A DNA stretch of 8,699 bases from an uncultured Eubacteriales bacterium (lineage in GTDB: Bacteria; Bacillota; Clostridia; Oscillospirales; RGIG7773), in contig CAKTDK010000066.1 of NCBI GenBank assembly GCA_934541205.1, positions 1 through 8,699 of the forward strand, written 5' to 3'. Below the pieces are notes generated by a model. The model was not told the DNA's origin. It did not search any database and saw only the letters and a list, made by a program, of their open reading frames with translations. The position numbers were made by a program, and so were the translations under genes. Shown here piece after piece: positions 1 to 6,103 of the stretch. The first letter of the stretch is position 1. Every line of letters begins with the position of its first letter.

Positions 1-211
1 TAACGACTGGCAGACGGTTAAATTTGCAGTTACAGACATTGCAGGTAATACGGCAAATGCAGAGGTGAGAATCCTTGTTACGTCTAATGGATGGATTAAA
101 TTTGTAAATAATAAGCCATTGTTCATTGGAAGTATAGTTGGACTTGTTGTATTGCTTGGAGTAATCGCGTTTGTAATAATTTATAACAAAAAGAAGAAAA
201 CTACAAAGTAA
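1..211 (+). CDS. C-terminal end of a membrane-anchored surface protein with an Ig-like domain (5' partial)
   Basis: Only the last 69 codons are in the window; base 1 is the third base of the preceding codon and the stop is TAA at 209-211. The first part reads as the last strands of a bacterial Ig-like domain (VKFAVTDIAGNTANAEVRI, where the D-x-AGN turn is typical of such folds). It is followed by a single hydrophobic helix (PLFIGSIVGLVVLLGVIAF and a few more residues) and a basic tail, NKKKKTTK. By the positive-inside rule the tail is cytoplasmic and the Ig-like part outside. There is no LPxTG sorting motif; the protein is held by its own helix. It sits 72 bases upstream of the kinase gene on the same strand and may belong to the same operon, although a hairpin lies between them. 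The function of the whole protein cannot be told from this fragment. Confidence 0.85.
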   Translation, partial: NDWQTVKFAVTDIAGNTANAEVRILVTSNGWIKFVNNKPLFIGSIVGLVVLLGVIAFVIIYNKKKKTTK

Positions 212-223
212 TTAAGTACATTT

Positions 224-261
224 TTTATTGGCAGGCTGCAATATTGCAGTTTGCCAATAAA
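224..261 (+). promoter_or_regulatory. Strong intergenic RNA hairpin (17-bp stem, 4-nt loop) before the kinase gene
   Basis: The arm at 224-240 pairs with the arm at 245-261 without a bulge: 15 Watson-Crick pairs plus two G-T pairs (234/251 and 235/250), around the loop ATAT at 241-244. The core at 236-249 is a perfect palindrome (CTGCAATATTGCAG). The two G-T pairs stay paired as G-U only in + strand RNA (they become A-C mismatches in the opposite strand), which favours a role in the operon transcript. No T-run follows the stem, so it is not a good intrinsic terminator; a T-run at 221-226 lies on the 5' side. It ends 10 bases before the ribosome site of the kinase gene. It could be a processing or stability element, an attenuator that partly lowers downstream expression, or a protein-binding site. 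Confidence 0.7.
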
Positions 262-271
262 TACAAATTAT

Positions 272-275
272 GAGG
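272..275 (+). promoter_or_regulatory. Ribosome binding site of the kinase gene
   Basis: GAGG lies 8 bases before the ATG at 284. This spacing supports ATG 284 over the in-frame TTG at 251. The TTG falls inside the 3' arm of the hairpin and has only hairpin sequence, with no purine-rich site, in front of it. Confidence 0.7.
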
Positions 276-283
276 ATATCAGA

Positions 284-2170
284 ATGCTTCTAAATGGCAC
301 AATCATAGGTGGTATTTATCAAATAATAAATATGATAGGAAGTGGTGGAACCGGCGAGGTTTATCTGTCATACCATACAAGACTCGAAAAATATGTTGTG
401 ATTAAAAAGATTAAAGATAATTTTGTCGGAAAAGTTGATGCGCGAGCAGAAGTTGATATTCTAAAGGGCCTAAAGCATACTTATCTTCCACAAGTATATG
501 ATTTTATACAAATAGGAACACAAATATACACAGTAATGGAGTATATAGATGGAACAGATTTAAGTTGGTATATAAAGAATGGATATTTTGTAGATGAATC
601 AACAATCATAAAATGGCTCAGACAACTCTGTGATGTTTTGGAATATTTACATTTTCACAACCCTCCGATTATTCATAGTGATATTAAGCCTGAGAATATA
701 ATGATCACAACAGAAGGTAATGTATGCCTTATAGATTTTAATATTTCTTTGGATGGAGATGATAGTTCACAAATTAAAGGAATAAGCCTGCCATATGCCG
801 CTCCGGAGCAATATGAGAAAGCAATGCGATATGCAAGAGGCCTCGAATACCGGGACATCAATTTAGACGGAAGATGTGATATGTACAGTCTGGGGGCTAC
901 ATTTTACAGTCTGGTAACCGGGCAAAAACCAGCAATGCCATACGAAAATTTTATATATCTTTCCTCATGGGAATTACCTTATAGCAGTGAGCTGATTGAA
1001 ATAATAGAAACGGCCATGATGCCGGCAGTGAACGATAGATATCCTGATATAACCTGTATGAAAAATAGGTTAACCGCTATATACAAAAAAAGCAGTAAAT
1101 ATAGAAAATTAATGATGACAACAATAGTATCATCAGTTTCATATGTTGCTATTGTGTGTTTGGCAATTATTTTGATTGTTAAAGGCTATTTAGGTAATAT
1201 AAAGGAACATTTTAATACTGACAGTATATCATTTTATAATATGTATGATAGCGGAGAATATTTGCAGGCTATTGATTTGGGAATATCAATTCTAAATAAC
1301 GATAGTTATCGTAAGAATCTAAACATAGACAGTAACAGATCTCAATTACTGCATACAATTGGAGAAGCAGATTTTGAAATTGAAGATTATGACAATGCCG
1401 TATATTATTATGGCCTTGCAATATCAGAGAGTGATGTATCAAATGATCTCCCAATATACTATAGAGATTATATTGTTGCGTTACTTCGTAATGGGCAAAC
1501 TGCGGATGCAGAAGCATGGATTAGCAATATAGATTTATATATACAGGATGATAGGTATATTAAGTATGTAAATGCGGAGTACCTTGTTAAAACAAAAAAT
1601 TATGACGAGGCAATAAGTCAGATAGATGATCTGGTTAATAGTGATTTGAATCCACAGGACCGTTTACATATTTTGATTCTTGGTAGTGAAGCTGCAAATA
1701 ATCTTAACAATTATGATAAGCAATTGGAGTATTTAAAACGTGCATCAGAAATCCAAAACAATATAGGTATTACAAGAAAGTTAGCCAATGCATATATCAG
1801 TATGGCAGGAAAGATAGAATCGAATGCAAAAAGCAGAGAATGTTATCAGAAAGCCCAGGAGATGTACGAAAAAATATGTGATAGCACATATTATTCCATA
1901 GCAGATAGCTTAAATTTGTCAATATGTTATAGAGCATTGCAAAAATACAACAATAGTATATCGGTGTTGAAGAAAATAGAAAATGATACAGATTACAGGG
2001 TGCCGATGAATATGGCTCTTACATATTATTGCAAGGGTGATAGTACTAACGCATATAGGTATGCGTTGAAATGTATAAAACTATATAATAATACAGCACA
2101 AGAACAAAGAGAGTCAGAAGGAAGCGATAATATCCAAAACATTAAATATATCATTGAAAAATACGGATAA
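284..2170 (+). CDS. Transmembrane Ser/Thr protein kinase with extracytoplasmic TPR-like repeats
   Basis: The 628-residue product has an N-terminal Hanks-type kinase domain (about 1-270). It shows the glycine loop GSGGTGEVY (19-27), the ATP lysine in VVIKK (K41), a likely helix-C Glu (E56), the catalytic loop HSDIKPEN (D133, N138), the metal site DFN in place of DFG (151-153) and AAPEQY (172-177). All residues needed for catalysis are present, so it is probably active. HSD instead of HRD makes it a non-RD kinase, and DFN is a variant. A membrane helix spans about 278-300. The remaining 320 or so residues are alpha-helical with about seven TPR-like units (for example NYDEAISQIDDLV) and should lie outside the cell. 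Kinase fold-TM-TPR is also the layout of EssB/YukC, whose kinase fold is inactive. In this T7SS operon the likely targets are the FHA proteins encoded downstream. ATG 284 was chosen for its GAGG site. Confidence 0.93.
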   Translation: MLLNGTIIGGIYQIINMIGSGGTGEVYLSYHTRLEKYVVIKKIKDNFVGKVDARAEVDILKGLKHTYLPQVYDFIQIGTQIYTVMEYIDGTDLSWYIKNGYFVDESTIIKWLRQLCDVLEYLHFHNPPIIHSDIKPENIMITTEGNVCLIDFNISLDGDDSSQIKGISLPYAAPEQYEKAMRYARGLEYRDINLDGRCDMYSLGATFYSLVTGQKPAMPYENFIYLSSWELPYSSELIEIIETAMMPAVNDRYPDITCMKNRLTAIYKKSSKYRKLMMTTIVSSVSYVAIVCLAIILIVKGYLGNIKEHFNTDSISFYNMYDSGEYLQAIDLGISILNNDSYRKNLNIDSNRSQLLHTIGEADFEIEDYDNAVYYYGLAISESDVSNDLPIYYRDYIVALLRNGQTADAEAWISNIDLYIQDDRYIKYVNAEYLVKTKNYDEAISQIDDLVNSDLNPQDRLHILILGSEAANNLNNYDKQLEYLKRASEIQNNIGITRKLANAYISMAGKIESNAKSRECYQKAQEMYEKICDSTYYSIADSLNLSICYRALQKYNNSISVLKKIENDTDYRVPMNMALTYYCKGDSTNAYRYALKCIKLYNNTAQEQRESEGSDNIQNIKYIIEKYG

Positions 2171-2174
2171 GGAG
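2169..2174 (+). promoter_or_regulatory. Ribosome binding site overlapping the kinase stop codon
   Basis: AAGGAG begins inside the TAA stop of the kinase gene (2168-2170). It is 6 bases from ATG 2181 but only 3 from ATG 2178, so the second ATG is the better start of the small membrane peptide. The overlap suggests translational coupling. Confidence 0.7.
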
Positions 2175-2180
2175 CACATG

Positions 2181-2285
2181 ATGGTAGGAAAAAATCTGAT
2201 TATTGCCGGAATTGTAATAATTATTGTAAGTACATTGATCTATATCGCATTAATTGTTCATATACAAAAACGCAAGAATAAATGA
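2181..2285 (+). CDS. Small single-pass membrane protein (34 aa), unknown function
   Basis: A short frame fills the space between the kinase and the next gene almost exactly. It starts MVGKNLIIAGIVIIIV, has one hydrophobic helix over about residues 6-27 and ends in the basic tail HIQKRKNK. The excess of positive charge at the C-terminus predicts N-out/C-in orientation. Support for it being real comes from the AAGGAG at 2169-2174, placement with 10 bases to the stop upstream, and its stop TGA (2283-2285) sharing a base with the ribosome site of the next gene. In-frame ATG 2178 would add one residue but is too close to the ribosome site. I do not recognise a family. Its position between two single-pass TPR proteins suggests an accessory subunit of a membrane complex; that is inference. 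It is short enough to be missed by automated annotation. Confidence 0.65.
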   Translation: MVGKNLIIAGIVIIIVSTLIYIALIVHIQKRKNK

Positions 2286-2290
2286 AGGAG
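2285..2290 (+). promoter_or_regulatory. Ribosome binding site that sets the start of the TPR protein
   Basis: AAGGAG lies 9 bases before ATG 2300. The in-frame ATG at 2282 is upstream of this site and overlaps it, with no purine-rich site at proper distance before it, so 2300 is the likely start. The first A is also the last base of the stop codon of the small membrane protein gene. Confidence 0.75.
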
Positions 2291-2299
2291 ATCAGCTAT

Positions 2300-3802
2300 A
2301 TGAAAAATGAAAAAACAAAAATAATCGTATTGGTCAGCATTATCATTGCACTGATTGGGGCAGTAACAATTATTTTAGTGGTAAATTTAAGTAATACATC
2401 GTATACCAAATATAAAAAAATAATGAATACAGGAAATAAATATGTTCAGAGTGAAGACTGGGATGAAGCTATAGCTGCATATAGGGATGCAATATCATCG
2501 GGCGAAGCAGACGAAGAAGCTTATTATATGCTCGCTCAGATTTATATATATAAGAATATGATGGATGAAGCTAAATCAATTCTTGAAGAAGGGATAGAAA
2601 AGACCGGTTCGCAGAAACTTCAGGATTACTATAATCAGTATTTTGGTACAGATACAAAAAATGACGGAGAGAAAGATGATGATGATGAAAAGGTGCTTAT
2701 GTTAAATACCGGATTGCTGAGACAAATTTCTGCGTATACATATGCTGATTATAATCGCAAATATGGAACAGCCAGAGCAGATATGGCAAATGGAATATGT
2801 ACAGTAATACATAGAAATCTTTCGGATGTAAAATTTTTGTATTATAACACAGCAGATAAAACATCAATAATAGATGAAAATACTAATAAACCTAATGAAA
2901 ATAAAATTCCGTGTGAGATACAATTTGCTAATTTGAATGTACTTTTATCAGGTGATGATATCACATATGAAAATATTTCCAAACTTAATGTCCGCGGATT
3001 GAAAAAAGAATTTAATGCTGAGACGAACAGCGACGTAATAGTTTTTGAGTCTGAAAAATGTATTGTACAGATTGCATGCGATTCAGATGGAAATGTTGCA
3101 AATAATGCATGGAATAAGATTGAACCTAAATATGGTAATAATAATGAGGAAGATATCGAAACAAGAGCAGTAGAAGGGGCAATAGTAAGTGCAACCACTG
3201 GTGCAGGGATTCCAAGTGTACAAGTGGTAATTAGAAACATAGGTGAACATTCTGGAGAAGCAGTTATAGAAACGCAAACTGATAGAAAAGGTAATTATGA
3301 AGCAGAACTTGAACCTGGCAATTACACCGCAGAAGTAAGTTGTGAAGGATATGTAACGGAATATATTGATTTCGAAGTTGACAAATGGGGAGAGAGTAAT
3401 ATGCCTCAATTTGTTATGTCAGAAGAGATGAAAGCCGGAGAAATAAGAATCGTGCTGGAGTGGGGTGAGTATCCATATGATTTGGATTCCCATCTTACAG
3501 GTACAGATTCAAATGGTAATGATATTCATGTACATTGGAGGGATAAAATACATGATGCAGCTGAATTGGATGTTGATGATACATCATCATTTGGACCTGA
3601 AACAATAACTATTCATGATATAAACGGTGAATATCAATATTATGTGTATGATTATGGTGAAACCGGAAACATTAGTATTTCAGATGCTACGGTTAAAGTA
3701 TATCTGCCAGGGAAAAGCTCACCTAAAGTATTTAAGGTACCGTCAGGACTTGAAAACACTTGGAACGTCTTTTCTATAAAGGATGGTAAATTAGTAGAGT
3801 AG
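2300..3802 (+). CDS. Membrane-anchored TPR protein with carboxypeptidase-regulatory-like and C-terminal beta domains
   Basis: The 500-residue product has a short basic N-terminus (MKNEKTK), a membrane anchor at about 8-28 with no lipobox, and then TPR-like helices at about 35-110 (SEDWDEAIAAYRDAISSG, and a second unit with MMDEAKSILEEGI). An acidic linker (KDDDDEK, about 125-131) follows, then a middle region (about 135-275) I do not recognise. A carboxypeptidase-regulatory-like beta sandwich covers about 290-365 (VEGAIVSATTGAGIPSVQVV, then DRKGNYEAELEPGNYTAEV). The C-terminal domain (about 380-500: IRIVLEWGEYPYDLDSHL, LDVDDTSSFGPETITI, YQYYVYDYG) resembles the YfaP/DUF2135-like domain seen in envelope proteins. 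By topology nearly all of it is outside. It probably works with the kinase, whose outer part is also TPR-like, either as a structural part of the secretion complex or as a ligand-sensing surface. It has no catalytic carboxypeptidase domain. Confidence 0.85.
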   Translation: MKNEKTKIIVLVSIIIALIGAVTIILVVNLSNTSYTKYKKIMNTGNKYVQSEDWDEAIAAYRDAISSGEADEEAYYMLAQIYIYKNMMDEAKSILEEGIEKTGSQKLQDYYNQYFGTDTKNDGEKDDDDEKVLMLNTGLLRQISAYTYADYNRKYGTARADMANGICTVIHRNLSDVKFLYYNTADKTSIIDENTNKPNENKIPCEIQFANLNVLLSGDDITYENISKLNVRGLKKEFNAETNSDVIVFESEKCIVQIACDSDGNVANNAWNKIEPKYGNNNEEDIETRAVEGAIVSATTGAGIPSVQVVIRNIGEHSGEAVIETQTDRKGNYEAELEPGNYTAEVSCEGYVTEYIDFEVDKWGESNMPQFVMSEEMKAGEIRIVLEWGEYPYDLDSHLTGTDSNGNDIHVHWRDKIHDAAELDVDDTSSFGPETITIHDINGEYQYYVYDYGETGNISISDATVKVYLPGKSSPKVFKVPSGLENTWNVFSIKDGKLVE

Positions 3803-3812
3803 CACTGACAGA

Positions 3813-3818
3813 AAGGTG
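3813..3818 (+). promoter_or_regulatory. Ribosome binding site of the FHA protein gene
   Basis: AAGGTG lies 8 bases before ATG 3827. The in-frame TTG at 3821 would be only 2 bases from it, so ATG 3827 is preferred. Confidence 0.6.
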
Positions 3819-3826
3819 TATTGATT

Positions 3827-4762
3827 ATGAGTGTTTTGGAAGACAAAAAAATTATTAAAGAAATCGAATGCGGAAGTAACTTTGGCTATGTTATAAATGA
3901 CAATGAATACTTTGCCGGTACAGATTATAAAGTGTTGTTGAATCAAAACAAAGAAAATTTTATTAATTGTATTAAGTTACTATATAATGGCAAAATTATG
4001 TTGTATTACACAACGTATGATTATGTACCGTTGTCAGAAATATTGGATGGAATTTCTTCAGAAAAACTGCTCGACATAATCATTAACATGTTTGGTGAGC
4101 TGATAGATATTCAGAATAATGGTTTTTTACAGTGCCAGAATATTGATATTTCGTGGAACAAGATATTCGTGGATCTAAAGACGTTAAAAATCAGATTTGT
4201 ATATTTGCCAGTATCATATAAATCATTTATAAGTGACGAGGCTTTTCAAAGTACACTTCGTTCAAATATAGTTAAGCTTATTGATAATGTTTTATATGAT
4301 AAGAATGATATAATTAGGGATTTTACAATTGATTTATCGAATGGAATGATAAACATGGAAACATTGTATAACAAATATAAGGAGGTAAATCTTCCGACTG
4401 CAGGTAACACAGGTAACAGTATACTTGTAAGCATGCTAAATTCCGGACAACCGGACACATTTAAATTGGTAACAATGAATGCACCATTATATAAAGAATA
4501 TATTCTAAATGGTCCCTGCACAATTATTGGAAAAAATCCTGAGGTTGTTGATGTTCCAATAACATTTAACGATATGATCAGTCGTAAACATTGTTCGATT
4601 TATATAGAAAATGGACAGTGCAGTATAGAGGACGAAGATAGTTCAAATGGTACATATATAAATGGTAATAGGATTGCACCACATATACGTGTTCCGCTTA
4701 ATATTGGAGATATAGTAAGAATGGCAAATAGTGACTTTCAATTAGTAGAAGGAAGATTATAA
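3827..4762 (+). CDS. FHA-domain protein with N-terminal DUF6382/EssB-like domain
   Basis: The product has 311 residues, no signal peptide and no membrane helix, so it should be cytoplasmic. The C-terminal FHA domain (about 213-310) carries the usual phosphothreonine-binding marks: IGKN (Lys236 where Arg is common), ISRKHCSI (Ser252, His255) and SSNGTYINGNRI (Asn274, Gly275). The N-terminal half (about 1-185) matches my memory of the DUF6382 domain that precedes FHA in many Clostridia. Its pattern of an LYYTTYDYVPLSEIL strand, a helix, then DISWNKIFVD and IRFVYLPV resembles the cytoplasmic pseudokinase domain of EssB/YukC. A flexible joint at about 188-210 links the two. The likely role is to read phosphothreonines made by the kinase and link them to the EssC motor. 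The stop is one base before the next ATG, so the two genes are tightly coupled. Confidence 0.9.
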   Translation: MSVLEDKKIIKEIECGSNFGYVINDNEYFAGTDYKVLLNQNKENFINCIKLLYNGKIMLYYTTYDYVPLSEILDGISSEKLLDIIINMFGELIDIQNNGFLQCQNIDISWNKIFVDLKTLKIRFVYLPVSYKSFISDEAFQSTLRSNIVKLIDNVLYDKNDIIRDFTIDLSNGMINMETLYNKYKEVNLPTAGNTGNSILVSMLNSGQPDTFKLVTMNAPLYKEYILNGPCTIIGKNPEVVDVPITFNDMISRKHCSIYIENGQCSIEDEDSSNGTYINGNRIAPHIRVPLNIGDIVRMANSDFQLVEGRL

Positions 4763-4763
4763 A

Positions 4764-5822
4764 ATGGATAAACCTAAAGTTGTAATTGCAGATACAAATT
4801 TTGAATATATAAAGCCATTGCTGTTGAAATTTGTAACGGAGTTTATGAATAAAATACATATTGAGATTATAACAGACAAGGAATATTTTACACAGCTTTT
4901 TAAGAAGCCACAAAAGGTAGATATCCTTATTGTTTCCGAGGATATGTATAATAATGAACTGCAGCGTCATGATATATCCGCTCTCTTTTTGATGATGGAA
5001 CATTATGACAACGGAGAAACAGATAATCTTGATGTCAATAAAATATATAAATATACCAGTGTTAATGAAATATTCAATGAAATAACCGGTAAAAGTTCGG
5101 TTGTTATAAATACTGAAATTAATGCTAAGAAGGAAACACAGGTAATTGTTGTGTCGTCTGCATCAGGTGGAACAGGGAAGACTACACTGGCAATGGGAAT
5201 ATCATCATGCATGACGCGTTGTTTTAAGAAAGTGCTATATATTAATGCTAGCAGGCTTCAGACATTCCAATATTCATTTAGCGATCATACAGTACTTTCA
5301 TCGCCAGAGGTATACGCTAAATTAACACAGCCTGATGAGCATATATACCAAGACATAAAACATGTAATTAGAAAAGAACAATTCAGTTATCTTCCGGCGT
5401 TTAAGGCTGCATTAATGTCTTTGGGAATTGAGTACTCAATATACAAAGATATAATATTATCAGCCAAAAAAAGTACAGATTTCAATTATATTATAGTAGA
5501 CACAGATGTGGCGTTTGATGAAGATAAAGCTCGTTTATTTGATATTGCTGATAGGGTGCTTATTGTAGTGAAACAAAATTTATCATCGGTTATAGCTACT
5601 AATATATTAGTGTCTAATATTAATGGAATAAGTGCTGAAAAATACATTTTTGTATGCAATGACTTTGAAAGAGAAAAGTTTAATGCACTGACTTATTCTG
5701 ATGCTCCACATAAAATTACAATAAGCGATTATGTCGGACATATTGAAAATTATGACAATAGAACAATTCAGGATATAAGTGGTGAGAGTGATATTCAAAG
5801 GATTGCATATCTGCTCATTTAA
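4764..5822 (+). CDS. CpaE/TadZ/MinD-like ATPase with pseudo-receiver domain
   Basis: The 352-residue product starts with a receiver-like fold (about 1-110: KVVIADTNF, KVDILIVSEDMY, IYKYTSVNEIF). The place of the phospho-accepting Asp is held by Ser58, so it is probably a pseudo-receiver as in CpaE/TadZ. From about 125 a ParA/MinD-type P-loop domain follows: IVVSSASGGTGKTTLA (P-loop Lys139) and the Walker B-like strand YIIVDTDVA (Asp246, Asp248). The deviant-Walker signature Lys (KGGxGKT) is Ser134 here. CpaE/TadZ proteins mark the pole for pilus machines, and mycobacterial ESX-1 has the MinD-like EspI, so a role in placing or regulating this secretion system is plausible. No membrane-targeting amphipathic tail is obvious. 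AAGGA at 4749-4753, inside the preceding gene, lies 10 bases before ATG 4764. Its stop overlaps the AAGGAG of the next gene. Confidence 0.88.
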   Translation: MDKPKVVIADTNFEYIKPLLLKFVTEFMNKIHIEIITDKEYFTQLFKKPQKVDILIVSEDMYNNELQRHDISALFLMMEHYDNGETDNLDVNKIYKYTSVNEIFNEITGKSSVVINTEINAKKETQVIVVSSASGGTGKTTLAMGISSCMTRCFKKVLYINASRLQTFQYSFSDHTVLSSPEVYAKLTQPDEHIYQDIKHVIRKEQFSYLPAFKAALMSLGIEYSIYKDIILSAKKSTDFNYIIVDTDVAFDEDKARLFDIADRVLIVVKQNLSSVIATNILVSNINGISAEKYIFVCNDFEREKFNALTYSDAPHKITISDYVGHIENYDNRTIQDISGESDIQRIAYLLI

Positions 5823-5836
5823 GGAGATTAAGGTTA

Positions 5837-6088
5837 ATGAATGATAAAGCAATTATTGAATTTAAAGTAATAAGTAAGAAATTATCAGTAGACTTAGAAA
5901 TTCCATTAGATATATCTGCAAATGACCTGGTTCTGGCGCTTAATTCAGCGTATGACCTGGGAATAGATACTTCTGATATAAAAAATTGTTATTTTAGAGC
6001 TGAAAACCCAATTGCATTATTGCGGGGAAGTCGGACACTAAAAGAATTTGGGATAAGGAATGCCAGCGTTATTTATTTTACTGAATAA
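5837..6088 (+). CDS. yukD: YukD/EsaB-like ubiquitin-fold T7SS protein
   Basis: This 83-residue cytoplasmic protein fits the YukD/EsaB family in length and pattern. Strand one is AIIEFKVISKK and strand two LSVDLEIPLDIS. The family helix follows (ANDLVLALNSAYDLGI), then the conserved block CYFRAENPIALLRGSRTL and the closing FGIRNASVIYF. It has a ubiquitin-like fold but no C-terminal di-glycine, as is usual for YukD, so it is not expected to be a conjugated tag. YukD/EsaB is a core T7SSb component, and in some systems the same fold is fused to the membrane protein YueB/EccD. It is encoded directly before essC, the usual order. AAGGAG at 5821-5826 lies 10 bases before ATG 5837 and overlaps the preceding stop. 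I am confident of the family; the symbol is by homology. Confidence 0.92.
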   Translation: MNDKAIIEFKVISKKLSVDLEIPLDISANDLVLALNSAYDLGIDTSDIKNCYFRAENPIALLRGSRTLKEFGIRNASVIYFTE

Positions 6089-6090
6089 CT

Positions 6091-6095
6091 GGGAG
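6091..6095 (+). promoter_or_regulatory. Ribosome binding site of essC
   Basis: GGGAG lies 8 bases before ATG 6104 and just after the yukD stop (6086-6088). It fixes the start of the essC frame, which has no stop codon within the window. Confidence 0.75.
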
Positions 6096-6103
6096 AAGAC
6101 ATT

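Noticed and set aside
224..261. Rho-independent terminator
   Set aside because: No T-run follows the stem on the + strand, and on the - strand the stem is followed by A residues.
251..283. TTG start at 251 for the kinase (11 extra residues)
   Set aside because: It lies inside the 3' arm of the hairpin with no ribosome site before it, whereas ATG 284 has GAGG at 8 bases and begins at the usual N-terminus of such kinases.
150..283. Sigma-A promoter in front of the kinase gene
   Set aside because: AT-rich hexamer-like stretches exist, but no -35/-10 pair with 16-18 base spacing is convincing.
2282..2299. ATG 2282 as start of the TPR protein
   Set aside because: The AAGGAG at 2285-2290 lies downstream of this ATG and is correctly spaced for ATG 2300.
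2842..3240. Antisense open frame of 132 codons inside the TPR protein gene
   Set aside because: No ribosome site, low-complexity Ser/Leu/Ile-rich translation, and it lies wholly within a well-supported gene on the other strand.
2300..3802. An active carboxypeptidase
   Set aside because: Only the regulatory-like beta sandwich is present; no metallopeptidase domain or zinc-binding motif is visible.
3821..3826. TTG 3821 as start of the FHA protein
   Set aside because: It is only about 2 bases from the ribosome site; ATG 3827 has proper spacing and a stronger start codon.
4764..5822. A Tad/Flp pilus locus, suggested by the CpaE-like ATPase and FHA protein
   Set aside because: No pilin, secretion ATPase CpaF or TadB/C-like gene is present, while YukD and EssC follow directly, which fits type VII secretion.
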